The notes beneath the pieces are model-generated. The model did not search any database. It was not told the DNA's origin and worked only from the letters and a program-made list of their open reading frames with translations. Source: Bradyrhizobium tropiciagri (GTDB taxonomy: Bacteria > Pseudomonadota > Alphaproteobacteria > Rhizobiales > Xanthobacteraceae). Taken from it: 64,000 nucleotides of DNA. Positions within the stretch are counted from its first letter, which is position 1, and each line of letters starts with the position of its first letter. The DNA lies in the NCBI RefSeq assembly GCF_018130505.1, contig NZ_JAFCKH010000012.1, positions 226,476 through 290,475 on the forward strand. The letters are read 5' to 3'. Below are positions 19,512-28,718 of this stretch, in pieces. The translations under genes were made by a program, and so were the position numbers.

Positions 19512-19878
19512 TGCAACCCTCCCTCTAATCCGATGGCGCGCGCGCCACGAAACCCAAAACGATCAAAATCCGATACGCTTGCCAGGAGCGGTCGCTGCCG
19601 ATTGCTTTAAGGAATGCGCGTTTGGCTGGCAGCTCGTAGCGAATGTTACTCCAACCCAAATCCCAGATAGAGCAGGAAGACTTCCGTACTTGCCCACACG
19701 GGATGTGCTGGCCGCGGGCGCTGATCGCGCTTGCGGGGTGCTAGGCGGACATGTCGTCCTGGGCAGGGGATGTCTGCAACTGGCCCATCGCGTCATTCAG
19801 CGGCGATGCGTAATTTAATCACTAATGGTGGATAGCGGACTGTGGCATCCCTCGCCCAGCAGCTTGATGGGTCCACGC
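19512..19878. other. Gene-less stretch between the TPR operon and the hydrolase gene
   Basis: I find no supported ORF, RNA or repeat. It should carry the promoter of the minus-strand TPR operon at its left end. The lower GC content agrees with the accessory character of this region. Confidence 0.5.
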
Positions 19879-20886
19879 CTAGTTCAGGTTTGTCCGGAAA
19901 AACCGCGTCACGTCCGCATCGAACCGCTGGTGAAATCCCGCGCGATCGAACCCCGGTGGATCGGCGCAGATTTGCGGGGCCACGGCGGCGAGGCGCGGAC
20001 CGCACGGCGGCAGGAAGTCATAATGGCCCGCGCCGGTGACGACGTGATACTCGGGCGGATTTGGCAAGCCGGCTCGCACCGGCTCCTCGTACCAGGGCGC
20101 GGGTTGGTGCCTGTCGTCTGCCGCGCGCCAAAGCTGGATCGGAATGCGAACCTTCTCCAACCCGCCGTTGACGAACGCAAAGCCGAATGCCGGAGCGGCG
20201 ACGACCGCGGCCTTGATGCGGGGATCCGCGGCCCAGGCATCGGAGGGAACCTCGCCGCCGAGATGTGGATCGATGCCGGCCTGCTTCAGCGCCCGGCAGA
20301 GATCGTGATCAGGATTCGTCTGGCAGTAGGGGCCGATCTTGCCGAGGTCCGGTATCCCGCCTGCCGCCACGAGCACGGTGAAGCCGCCGTTGGAGAAACC
20401 GAACGCACCGATCCGCCGTCCGTCCAGCTGATCGTGATGCGGCCATTGCTCCAGCATGTAGGAGACGAGGCGCCGGAGCTGGGCCGGACGGCGCCAGAGC
20501 TTCAGGACCTGGCTCTGGTCATCGTGGGTGTCCCCCGCATGGCTGACGGCCGCGACGACGAAGCCGGCATGGGCCAGGGCGAGAGCCGTGTCGTAGTGGC
20601 TTTCATATCCGCCACCGCCGCCGTGCGAGAACACTACGAACGGGAGCCCGCTGCCGGCGACCGCTGCGCGCGGCGCCACGTTCTGGGTGAAACCGTCCAG
20701 CCGCTGTTCGGTTTCGGATGCGTCGGTCGGATACCAGACGCCGATCGTCAACGGAGCTTCTGCGCCATTGGAGATCCTGATTTCCTCGAAACCGGCGTTG
20801 GCCGCCAGGGCCGGCGTCGCAAGAAGCACAAACGCGGCAATGATCACTCCGATCAATGCCACAGGGCATCCTCTCTTGTTGCGCAT
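19879..20886 (-). CDS. Secreted alpha/beta hydrolase (dienelactone-hydrolase/PAF-AH-like)
   Basis: A 335-aa exported protein: a signal peptide (about residues 1-28, ending ATPALA/ANA), then an alpha/beta-hydrolase fold with oxyanion-hole region VVFSHGGGGGYESHY and nucleophile elbow GFSNGG (about residue 165). A histidine near the C-terminus, GAGHYDFL, completes the likely triad with an Asp between them. The overall pattern (FEEIRISNG...LTIGVWYPT at the start) is that of predicted dienelactone hydrolases and platelet-activating-factor acetylhydrolase-like esterases. Substrate unknown. Confidence 0.85.
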   Translation of the reverse strand: MRNKRGCPVALIGVIIAAFVLLATPALAANAGFEEIRISNGAEAPLTIGVWYPTDASETEQRLDGFTQNVAPRAAVAGSGLPFVVFSHGGGGGYESHYDTALALAHAGFVVAAVSHAGDTHDDQSQVLKLWRRPAQLRRLVSYMLEQWPHHDQLDGRRIGAFGFSNGGFTVLVAAGGIPDLGKIGPYCQTNPDHDLCRALKQAGIDPHLGGEVPSDAWAADPRIKAAVVAAPAFGFAFVNGGLEKVRIPIQLWRAADDRHQPAPWYEEPVRAGLPNPPEYHVVTGAGHYDFLPPCGPRLAAVAPQICADPPGFDRAGFHQRFDADVTRFFRTNLN

Positions 20887-21094
20887 CGGATGCGGCTCCG
20901 GACGATGGGGACGGGCATGTCGATCGCATGCGCAATAGCCGTGTCAAGTCTGCGTGGGTCAAAAGCGGTTCAGCTCAGGCCCGGCCAAACGTTTCTGGTT
21001 GTGTCTGAGCAGACATGGCGCGTCATGAGTACACGCCCCGTCGTGCGCTGTGGTGGCGTTCGAGGCTCGGCCAGAAATACTTGCGCGTTGGGAA

Positions 21095-22072
21095 TTACTC
21101 CGTCTTGATATTCGCTCCGTGAACTACCTTTCCCCACTTCCCGGTCTCCTCGGCGAGGAGCTTGCCGAAATCGGCTGGCGAGCCGACAAGCACTGTGCCG
21201 TCCAGGCCGGCAACCCGAGCTTTGATCTCTGGATCGGCGAGGACAGCATTGATCTCCCTGTTCAGCGTGTCGATGATCTCGGTGGACGTGTCCTTGGGCG
21301 CGCCGAAGCCGAAGATTGAACTCGCCTCATACCCCGGAACGAACTCGCCCACGGTCGGCAGGTCGGGGTGCGCCTCCGAGCGAGCGGCGCTGGTAATTGC
21401 CAGAGCGCGCAGTTTGCCGGCTCCCGTGTATGGAATCGACTGAGCCGGGTTGGCGAATAGAACTTGCACCTGTCCGCCGAGCAGATCGGTCAGCGCGGGT
21501 GCGACGCCGCGATAAGGCACGTGCACCATTTCGACGCCGGCCATCATCTTGAACAGTTCGGCAGTGATGTGCGTGATCCCGCCGACGCCGCCTGAACCGT
21601 ATGAGAGCTTGCCCGGATTCGCTTCGGCGTAGGCGATGAACTCGGGAAGCGTCTTGGCCGGAACCGAGGGGTGTACGACCAGAACCAGAGCACCGCGCAT
21701 GAAGCTCGCGATGGGGGCGATGTCGCGGATGAAGTTGAAATTGAGCCTCTCGTAGAGTGTCGCATTGATGGCGTTTGGCGAACCAACCAAAAGCAACGTG
21801 TAACCGTCGGGCGGCGCACGCACGACCGCCTCGGTGGCGATGTTGCTGCCGGCGCCCGGCCGATTCTCAATGACGAATGGGTGGCCGAGCCGCTTCGCCA
21901 GCCACTGACCGATCAGGCGCGCGAGGATGTCGTTGGGGCCACCGCTGGCAAAGCCGACGACCACGCGCACTGGCTGCGACGGATAGGATCCTGCCCATGC
22001 CATGTGCGACGCGGCCGGAAGCGTGACTGCACCCGCCGCCATATGGAGGAATTGGCGGCGCAACAGGGGCAT
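21095..22072 (-). CDS. Bug/TctC-family tripartite tricarboxylate transporter binding protein
   Basis: A 325-aa periplasmic binding protein. The signal peptide has a twin-arginine pattern (LLRRQFLHMAAG) and is followed by the family hallmarks YPSQPVRVVVGFASGGPNDILAR and NRPGAGSNIATEAV. VHVPYRG and GQVQVLFANPAQ are also typical. Bug proteins bind carboxylates or other small acids and are usually encoded away from TctAB, as here. The ATG at 22072 is preferred because of GAGGACGAGG upstream. It is transcribed divergently from a LysR gene, which probably controls it. Confidence 0.92.
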   Translation of the reverse strand: MPLLRRQFLHMAAGAVTLPAASHMAWAGSYPSQPVRVVVGFASGGPNDILARLIGQWLAKRLGHPFVIENRPGAGSNIATEAVVRAPPDGYTLLLVGSPNAINATLYERLNFNFIRDIAPIASFMRGALVLVVHPSVPAKTLPEFIAYAEANPGKLSYGSGGVGGITHITAELFKMMAGVEMVHVPYRGVAPALTDLLGGQVQVLFANPAQSIPYTGAGKLRALAITSAARSEAHPDLPTVGEFVPGYEASSIFGFGAPKDTSTEIIDTLNREINAVLADPEIKARVAGLDGTVLVGSPADFGKLLAEETGKWGKVVHGANIKTE

Positions 22073-22223
22073 GGCCTCGTCCTCTCGTCCGAGCTTTCGC
22101 GATGCACGCTTTTGGCGCCGCGGGTCAATCTGCCCGCGGTGGAGCGAGGATACGGGATGCGACCATGCGCGCATAATGCTAGGTTTTGATACCTCCATAT
22201 CACTCTTGCAATGGGCTTGCGCC

Positions 22224-23165
22224 ATGCAGTTGAGCGATCGCATCGGCCTCCGGTTGAAGCTGCACGACCTTCATGTCCTGATGACTGTCGTGCAGGTCGG
22301 CAGCATGAGCAAGGCGGCTACGCACCTCAACACGACACAACCGGCGGTTTCCAGATCAATCGCGGTCCTGGAACGTGCCGTTGGCGTGCGGCTGCTTGAG
22401 CGTAACTCCCACGGCATCGAGCCGACCGCTTACGGTCGCGCCTTGCTCAATGGCGGAGTGGCCGCATTCGATGACCTGCGTCAGGCGGTCAGGAACATCG
22501 AGTTTCTCGCCGACCCCACGGCTGGAGAAGTGCGGATCGGGTGTACGCCCTTGTTGGCTGCGAGCTTCGTCTCGGCCGTCATCGATCGGCTTTCTCGGCG
22601 CAATCCGCGAATGGTGTTTCATGTCGTGACGGGATATGTGGAGACGCTGCATCGTGAACTGGGCGGACGTAACGTCGATCTTTTGATCGCACGGAGATTT
22701 GGTCCCACCGCGGAAGAACGACTGGCCTTCGAATTTCTCTTTGACGACTCGTCCGTCGTCGCGGCGTGCGCGCAAAGTCCGTGGGCTCGACGGCGCAGGA
22801 TCGATTTTGCCGAACTATTGAAGGAATCCTGGGTGCTCCCGCCGCCCGGGAGCGAGATTGCGTCGATTGCAATGGAGGCCTTTCGCGCCAACGGCGTCGA
22901 TTATCCTCGCACCACAGTGGTCACCGATTCTCCCCACGCGCGGATGAGTCTGCTGGCGACCGGGCGCTTTGTCACAATTCTCCCGGCTTCCGTATTGAAA
23001 TTTCCCGCCATACGCGCGGAGATCAGGGCTCTGCCCGTTCACCTGCCAAGGGCCAACGTGCCAAACGGGATCATCACCCTGAAGACCCGCACAATCAGCC
23101 CCGTCGCGCAGCTCTTCATCGACTGCGCCCGCGAAGTCGCAAAGACTCCGGAAAGGCGGAAATGA
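22224..23165 (+). CDS. LysR-family transcriptional regulator
   Basis: A 313-aa LysR regulator. The N-terminal winged helix-turn-helix is clear: LKLHDLHVLMTVVQVGSMSKAA, TTQPAVSRSIAVLERAVGVRLLER, then the PTAYGRALL wing. The C-terminal two-lobed effector domain starts with GEVRIGCTPLLAA. The ATG at 22224 gives the standard N-terminus. It is divergent from the Bug/TctC binding protein gene with about 150 bases between starts, the usual arrangement for LysR autoregulation and control of the neighbour. The inducer is probably the ligand of that binding protein or a related acid. Confidence 0.92.
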   Translation: MQLSDRIGLRLKLHDLHVLMTVVQVGSMSKAATHLNTTQPAVSRSIAVLERAVGVRLLERNSHGIEPTAYGRALLNGGVAAFDDLRQAVRNIEFLADPTAGEVRIGCTPLLAASFVSAVIDRLSRRNPRMVFHVVTGYVETLHRELGGRNVDLLIARRFGPTAEERLAFEFLFDDSSVVAACAQSPWARRRRIDFAELLKESWVLPPPGSEIASIAMEAFRANGVDYPRTTVVTDSPHARMSLLATGRFVTILPASVLKFPAIRAEIRALPVHLPRANVPNGIITLKTRTISPVAQLFIDCAREVAKTPERRK

Positions 23166-23282
23166 AATTACTCCGGTCGACGTGATGACGTGCTTTGGCG
23201 GCGCTCCAAGCTCGGGCTGGCCATGCCGCAAGCCGATCGCGACGCGCCGGCGGCGTTCATAGCGAACGCTGACTGAATGCCG

Positions 23283-24593
23283 CTACTGCCGCGCAGCCTC
23301 CTGCGACCAGGCGAGGTCGCGCCGCGATGGGCGGCGATGCAGCCGGTCGGAGATCAGCGCCGTCGCCTGTTTGCCCTGGCCGGCGCGCAGGCACGCCACG
23401 ATGAAGGTGTCCTCCCACAACTCGCGCTGGGCGTGGCTGCCGCCGATCCGCACCAGTTCGGGCATCAGCGGCGCGAGGATGCGCACGGCTTCATTGTGAT
23501 CGCCCGCTGCAAAAGCCGCGATCCCGCGGCCGAGACCGATTGCGGCGGAGCCGGGCGCCAGCTTGCCGTCGGCGTGACGTGCTTCCATCTCGGCAAGCCG
23601 CGCTTGCAAGGCGTCGCCCCTGGTGGTGGCCGCGACCAGCGCGTGGTGCACGTCGGCGAAATGCGCGCCGGCCCTCGCGAAATAGCCGTCGCCATAGGCG
23701 GCGACATCCTTCCAATGCGGCTCGAGGCCGGTCTTGCCGGCGAGCGACAGCCGCCACAGCAGCGAGGCCGTGTCGGTGTAGATGTTGAGTGGCGGATAGG
23801 GCCGGTCCGCCGGCTTGATGTGGCGCTCATAGATGTCGAGCGCGGCATCGGCGTCGCCGTCCTCTAAGTCGATCAGTGCGAGATGCCAGGCGAGGTGGCC
23901 CTGCAGGAAACTGGTGCGATCGTTGGCCGGCAGCCAGGCCGACAGGAACGCGCGGCCTTCCCTGCCATCGCCCTGTTCGAACAGCGCATGCGCGACGGCG
24001 TGCGCCGCGCCGGCATTCTCCGGTTTCAGCGCATAGCCGCGTTCGGTGATGGCACGGCCGGAGACCACGTCGCCGGCCTCGGTCTTCGACCAGCCGAGAT
24101 AGGTCAGGAACCACCAGTCGTCGCCATAATCGGCGGCGTAGCGCTCGCAGACCGCGAGGCGCGCGGCGTCGTGATCGGCCCGGCCCGAGAAGGCGTAGAG
24201 CCCGAAGGCGCCGAGCAGCAGCGACAATATCTGAGCATCGCGCGGATATTCCATCAAATGTTGTTCGGCCGCCGTGGCGGCCTTCTTGGCCTGGCCCTCG
24301 ATCACGGACGCAATGATCTCGATATGCCGGCGCTCGCGTGGGCTCGCGGTCGCGGCGAGCTCGCGGGCTCTGGCCGCCTTGGCGCGCGCCGCGGCGCCTT
24401 CCATGTTGAGCTGATGCACGCGGGCGCGGCCGAGATGGGCCAGCGCGAAGTCGGGATCCTCGGCGATCGCGGCCTCGAATGCCGCGTCGGCGCCATGCAG
24501 GGCCGCCAGCATGCGATCGACACCGTCGACATAGTAGGCGGCGGCGCGGTCCGACGTCGTGGTCAGCGGCAGGCCGTAGCGGTCGTGAAGCAT
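23283..24593 (-). CDS. TPR-like repeat protein, probably cytoplasmic
   Basis: A 436-aa soluble helical protein with no signal peptide. Starts MLHDRYGLPLTTTSDRAAAYYVDGVDRML, followed by a TPR-like unit (DAAFEAAIAEDPDFALAHLGRARV), ASPRERRHIEI and ENAGAAHAVAHALFEQGD. These match a conserved family of TPR proteins (sometimes named TTC38-like) whose molecular role is not established. GGGAGGAC about 6 bases upstream sets ATG 24593. It is divergent from the polyamine ABC genes, and faces the LysR gene tail-to-tail. Confidence 0.85.
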   Translation of the reverse strand: MLHDRYGLPLTTTSDRAAAYYVDGVDRMLAALHGADAAFEAAIAEDPDFALAHLGRARVHQLNMEGAAARAKAARARELAATASPRERRHIEIIASVIEGQAKKAATAAEQHLMEYPRDAQILSLLLGAFGLYAFSGRADHDAARLAVCERYAADYGDDWWFLTYLGWSKTEAGDVVSGRAITERGYALKPENAGAAHAVAHALFEQGDGREGRAFLSAWLPANDRTSFLQGHLAWHLALIDLEDGDADAALDIYERHIKPADRPYPPLNIYTDTASLLWRLSLAGKTGLEPHWKDVAAYGDGYFARAGAHFADVHHALVAATTRGDALQARLAEMEARHADGKLAPGSAAIGLGRGIAAFAAGDHNEAVRILAPLMPELVRIGGSHAQRELWEDTFIVACLRAGQGKQATALISDRLHRRPSRRDLAWSQEAARQ

Positions 24594-24744
24594 CGGTTGT
24601 CCTCCCGAATTCAAGGACAAGTCTAGCAGAGGCACAGCGCGCGACAATATTGCGGGAGTTGCCGCGCGAAGCGGTTGAGCCGGTGGCGATCCGCCGCTAG
24701 CTTGCGGCTATTGTCGGGCCTGTGGGGAATCGGGGCTGAAGGAC

Positions 24745-25908
24745 GTGACGTCAAGCGAAGCGAGTGCGGAGACGGCAAAGCCGTTGCCTGAACCGGCCGT
24801 CTTGGACATGCCGCTGCTGCGGATCGAGGGCGTCGCGAAATCGTTCGGCAATTTCCGCGCGGTCGACAAGGTCTCGCTCGATATTCGCGCCGGCGAGTTC
24901 TTCGCGCTGCTCGGTCCGAGCGGCTGCGGCAAGACCACGCTGCTGCGCATGCTCGCCGGGTTCGAGACGCCGGACGAAGGCCGCATCCTGCTCGGCGGCA
25001 ACGATATCGCCCAGGTGCTGCCGCATGAGCGGCCCGTCAACATGATGTTCCAGAACTACGCGCTGTTCCCGCATCTGTCGGTGCGCGACAACATCGCCTT
25101 CGGCCTCAGGCGCGCCGGCATGCCGCGTGCCGAGATCGCGACCCGCGTCGCCGAGATGGTGGCGCTGGTCAAGCTCGAAGGCATGGAGAAGCGCAAGCCC
25201 GACCAGTTGTCCGGCGGGCAGCGGCAGCGCGTCGCGCTGGCGCGCTCGCTGGCGCGGCGGCCGCAGGTGCTGCTGCTCGACGAGCCGCTCGCCGCGCTCG
25301 ACAAGAAGCTGCGCGAGAGCACACAAGGAGAGCTGATGGAGCTGCAGCGCCGGCTCGGCATGACCTTCATCATCGTCACCCACGACCAGGAGGAGGCGAT
25401 GACGATGGCTGGCCGGATCGGCGTGATGGATGCCGGCCGTCTCGTCCAGGTCGCGACGCCGCGCAATCTCTACGAGGCGCCGGCGACGCGCTGGATCGCC
25501 GGGTTCGTCGGCGACGTCAATATGTTCGACGGCCAGGTGATCGCGAGCGGGCAGGGGCGCCTGACCGTCTCGACCTCGGAGGCCGGTTCGCTCACGGTCT
25601 CGGAGATGTGGCCGCCGGTGACGAAGAACGTCGTCAGCGTCGCGATCCGTCCCGAGAAAGTGAGGCTGTCGCGCCGCGCGCCGGCCTTGGACGAGGGCGG
25701 CGCGCAGACGATCAACCGCCTCGACGGCGTCGTGGCCGACGTCAACTATCTCGGCGGCGTGACCACCTACAAGGTGCGGCTGGAATCCGGCGCCACCTTA
25801 CGCGCGTCGATGGCCAACACCGCGCGGCTCGACGTCGATGCCTATCTCGCCGGCCAGCGCGTCGTGGCGTGGTTCACCGCCGACGACTGCCTGGTGCTGG
25901 AGCAATGA
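24745..25908 (+). CDS. potA: Polyamine-type ABC transporter ATP-binding protein
   Basis: A 387-aa ATPase of the spermidine/putrescine importer group. Walker A is GPSGCGKTT, the signature LSGGQRQRVALARSLA and Walker B LLLDEPLAALD, with the switch His in IVTHDQEEA. A C-terminal TOBE domain (about 300-387) is present, as in PotA/PotG. The GTG at 24745 sits right behind AAGGA; the spacing is short, and the ATG at 24808 is an alternative. It overlaps the next permease by four bases. Substrate may be polyamine, but Fe3+ and opine importers share this architecture. Confidence 0.88.
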   Translation: MTSSEASAETAKPLPEPAVLDMPLLRIEGVAKSFGNFRAVDKVSLDIRAGEFFALLGPSGCGKTTLLRMLAGFETPDEGRILLGGNDIAQVLPHERPVNMMFQNYALFPHLSVRDNIAFGLRRAGMPRAEIATRVAEMVALVKLEGMEKRKPDQLSGGQRQRVALARSLARRPQVLLLDEPLAALDKKLRESTQGELMELQRRLGMTFIIVTHDQEEAMTMAGRIGVMDAGRLVQVATPRNLYEAPATRWIAGFVGDVNMFDGQVIASGQGRLTVSTSEAGSLTVSEMWPPVTKNVVSVAIRPEKVRLSRRAPALDEGGAQTINRLDGVVADVNYLGGVTTYKVRLESGATLRASMANTARLDVDAYLAGQRVVAWFTADDCLVLEQ

Positions 25909-26819
25909 GCGCGCGCCGCATCTTCGCCCGTCCGGCGCGGTTGGCCGCGATCGCGCCCTATCTCTGGATGGTGCTGTTCTTCCTGGTGCCGTTCGGCTTC
26001 GTGCTGAAGATCAGCCTGTCGCAGACCGCGATCGCGCAGCCGCCCTACACGCCGGTGTTCGATTTCACCGAGGGCCGCGCCGCGCTGGCCGCGGCCTTTG
26101 CGCAATTGTCGTTCGACAATTTCAGGCTGCTCGTTTCCGACAATCTCTACATCCTGTCCTACCTGCGCAGCCTCGTCGTCGCGGTGACCTCGACACTGAT
26201 CCTGCTCCTGATCGGCTATCCGATCGCCTATGGCATGGCGCGGCTGCCGCGGCGCTGGCAGGGCGTCGCGATGATGCTGGTGATCGTGCCGTTCTGGACC
26301 TCGTTCCTGATCCGCATCTATGCCTGGATCAACATCCTGCAGCATGACGGCCTGCTCAACCAGGTGCTGCTGGCGCTGCACATCGTCTCCGCGCCGGTGG
26401 TGTGGCTGTCGACCGACACCGCGATGTATCTCGGCATCGTCTATTCCTATCTGCCGTTCATGATCCTGCCGCTCTATGCGACGCTGTCGCGGATGGATGC
26501 CTCGCTGCTGGAGGCGGCGAACGATCTCGGCGCCTCGCCGCTGCGGGCGTTCTGGCTGGTGACGTTCCCGCTGTCGCTGCCCGGCGTCGGCGCCGGCGCG
26601 CTGCTTTGCTTCATCCCGATCGTCGGCGAGTTCGTGATCCCCGATCTGCTCGCCGGCTCCAACTCGCTGATGATCGGGCAGACGCTGTGGCTGGAATTCT
26701 TCACCAACAAGGACTGGCCGGTGGCCTCCGCCGCCGCGGTCGCGTTGCTGCTGCTTCTGGTGCCGCCACTCGTGCTCTACGACCGCCTGCAACGGCGGCA
26801 ACTTGCGGGCAAAGGCTGA
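25905..26819 (+). CDS. potB: Polyamine-type ABC transporter permease (PotB/PotH-like)
   Basis: A 304-aa inner-membrane permease with about six helices. The cytoplasmic EAA loop that docks to the ATPase reads LLEAANDLGASPLRAFWLVTFPLSLPG. The N-terminal PYLWMVLFFLVPFGFVLKIS and VPFWTSFLIRIYAW are typical of PotB/PotH. ATG overlaps the potA stop (ATGA), and its TGA shares a base with the potC ATG, so all three genes are translationally coupled. Confidence 0.92.
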   Translation: MSARRIFARPARLAAIAPYLWMVLFFLVPFGFVLKISLSQTAIAQPPYTPVFDFTEGRAALAAAFAQLSFDNFRLLVSDNLYILSYLRSLVVAVTSTLILLLIGYPIAYGMARLPRRWQGVAMMLVIVPFWTSFLIRIYAWINILQHDGLLNQVLLALHIVSAPVVWLSTDTAMYLGIVYSYLPFMILPLYATLSRMDASLLEAANDLGASPLRAFWLVTFPLSLPGVGAGALLCFIPIVGEFVIPDLLAGSNSLMIGQTLWLEFFTNKDWPVASAAAVALLLLLVPPLVLYDRLQRRQLAGKG

Positions 26820-27634
26820 TGGCGCGCCCGGTCAACAGCATCACGCGCTTCAACATGACCTCGCTGGCGCTGGGGCTCGCGTTCCTCTACCTGCCGATCG
26901 TCATCCTCGTGATCTATTCCTTCAACGCCTCGAGGCTGGTCACGGTGTGGGGCGGCTGGTCGCTGCGCTGGTATCACGAGTTCTTCAACGACCGCGCCAT
27001 GCTGGATGCAGCCTGGATGAGCCTGTCGGTCGCCGCGGTCTCCGCGACGCTGGCGACGTTGCTGGGCACGCTGGCGGCGATCGGGCTGGCGCGCGGCGAG
27101 CGGTTCCGCGGCCGGGCGCTGTTCTCCGGGATGCTGTATTCGCCGCTGGTGATGCCGGAGGTGATCTCCGGCCTGTCGCTGCTGCTGCTGTTCGTGGCGC
27201 TGAGCGCCGAGCGCGGCTTCTGGACCGTGACGATCGCCCACACCACGCTGACGATGTGCTTCGTCACCGTCGTGGTGCAGTCGAGACTCTCGGCGCTCGA
27301 CCGCAGCCTCGAGGAAGCCGCGATGGATCTCGGCTGCGATCCGGTGCGGGCGTTCCTGATGGTGACGCTGCCGCTGATCGCGCCCGCGATCATCGCCGGC
27401 TGGATGCTGGCGTTCACGCTGTCGCTCGACGACGTCGTGATCGCGAGCTTCACCACCGGCCCCGGCTCGGCGACGCTGCCGATCCGGATCTACTCGGAAG
27501 TGCGGCTCGGCGTGAAACCCGAGATCAACGCGATCTGCACGCTGGTGATCGCGCTGATCGCCGTGATCATCGTGGTGGCCTCGTTCGCCTCGAAACTGTC
27601 GAACGCGCGGGGCGAGAGCGCCGCGCCGTTGTGA
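26819..27634 (+). CDS. potC: Polyamine-type ABC transporter permease (PotC/PotI-like)
   Basis: A 271-aa permease, the second membrane subunit. The EAA loop is SLEEAAMDLGCDPVRAFLMVTLPLIAP; PLVMPEVISGLSLLLLF and SLDDVVIASFTTGPGS are characteristic of PotC/PotI. The gene starts on the last base of the potB stop. No PotD/PotF binding protein is encoded next to the three genes, so the importer must use a binding protein from elsewhere. Confidence 0.92.
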   Translation: MARPVNSITRFNMTSLALGLAFLYLPIVILVIYSFNASRLVTVWGGWSLRWYHEFFNDRAMLDAAWMSLSVAAVSATLATLLGTLAAIGLARGERFRGRALFSGMLYSPLVMPEVISGLSLLLLFVALSAERGFWTVTIAHTTLTMCFVTVVVQSRLSALDRSLEEAAMDLGCDPVRAFLMVTLPLIAPAIIAGWMLAFTLSLDDVVIASFTTGPGSATLPIRIYSEVRLGVKPEINAICTLVIALIAVIIVVASFASKLSNARGESAAPL

Positions 27635-27646
27635 GGCCGGGTGCAA

Positions 27647-28636
27647 TCACGCCTGCTTGCGCCGCCCGGCCGCTTTCGCATTGCCGGGACGGGCGGGCTG
27701 CGTCTTGCCGGCGACGCCATGCCGGACGAGGCCGACGACGCCGATCTGCATGGCGCCGCCGAGTTGCCGCAGCGCCAGGCTGTTGAGCGGGAATTCGAGC
27801 AGGATGTGGGTCAGGCTGAGCGCCAGCAGGACGGTGAAGCCGAACGCATAGTCGTAGAAATACAGCGCGGTCGATCCCGCGCTCGCCACGGCGACCAGCG
27901 CCAGCCGCGAGCGCGGAACGTCGGCCCAGCGGATCACGTCGGCTTTGATGAACCAGTTCAAATAGTGATAAGTGTAGACGAAGGCGAGCAGGCTGGTCAG
28001 CCGCGTGTCGAGCGTGAGGTCGGGAATGCCGAACAGCCGGCTCAGCGCCGGGCCGACATTGCCGAAATACTCCTTCGCCGCCATCGCGAAGCTCGGGATC
28101 CGGACCTCGGCGGTCGGCGGCGCCAGCAGGATCACCGTGATCGCGACGAGATAGGCGACCACCAGCATCGCCTGCGTCAGGCTGCTGGAGCGCCAGGCGC
28201 CGAGCGTCATGAACACCAGCGTGAACAGCGAGACGTGCACAAGTGTCGGGATCAGGATGCCGGCCACCGCGAACGAGGCGCCGTTCGTATACATGATGGC
28301 GGCGAGCCCGATCGCGACCATGAACAGCACCATGCTCTCGACCGCCGATTTGGTCGCGGCCAGCATCGCGCAGACCACCAGCGCAACCCACATCGCAAAG
28401 CCGAACCAGGCCGCGTTCTCGATCAGCGCGGCGGCGATGGCGAGCACGACGAGGCCGATCGCGATGCCGCGGTGGGGCAGGAAATAGCTGCGGTCGTGCA
28501 GCCAGGAGATCTCGGTGAAATAGTGGGCGGGGCCCAGCACCACATAGGCCAGCAGCAGCAGCTCGAACGGAACCAGATAGGCGACCGCGAATGCAAGCAG
28601 CAGCAAGCCGAGATGGATTGCGTCGTTGATCCGCAT
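27647..28636 (-). CDS. Polytopic membrane protein of unknown function
   Basis: A 329-aa protein with about nine hydrophobic helices and a basic C-terminal tail (GNAKAAGRRKQA). Several conserved-looking polar residues lie within or beside helices: GPAHYFTEISWLHDRSYFLPHR near the N-terminus, LIPTLVHVS, YTYHYLNWF and LTHILLEFPLN. The spaced histidines in membrane segments recall metal-dependent membrane oxygenases such as Brp/Blh or desaturase-like proteins, but this is only a resemblance. It lies 83 bases downstream of the sugar ABC permeases and may be in their operon. It converges with potC 12 bases away. Confidence 0.7.
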   Translation of the reverse strand: MRINDAIHLGLLLLAFAVAYLVPFELLLLAYVVLGPAHYFTEISWLHDRSYFLPHRGIAIGLVVLAIAAALIENAAWFGFAMWVALVVCAMLAATKSAVESMVLFMVAIGLAAIMYTNGASFAVAGILIPTLVHVSLFTLVFMTLGAWRSSSLTQAMLVVAYLVAITVILLAPPTAEVRIPSFAMAAKEYFGNVGPALSRLFGIPDLTLDTRLTSLLAFVYTYHYLNWFIKADVIRWADVPRSRLALVAVASAGSTALYFYDYAFGFTVLLALSLTHILLEFPLNSLALRQLGGAMQIGVVGLVRHGVAGKTQPARPGNAKAAGRRKQA

Positions 28637-28718
28637 CGTCGAACGTTCTCCTGCCGCGAGACCTCCCTATGGGTCTGCCCAGCGATGCGACCGGTTCAAC
28701 CGGAAGGTGCCCTGAGTT

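Noticed and set aside
19825-21108. A 427-codon plus-strand frame opposite the hydrolase
   Set aside because: The minus-strand hydrolase has a signal peptide and catalytic motifs; the plus frame is Arg-rich without a domain.
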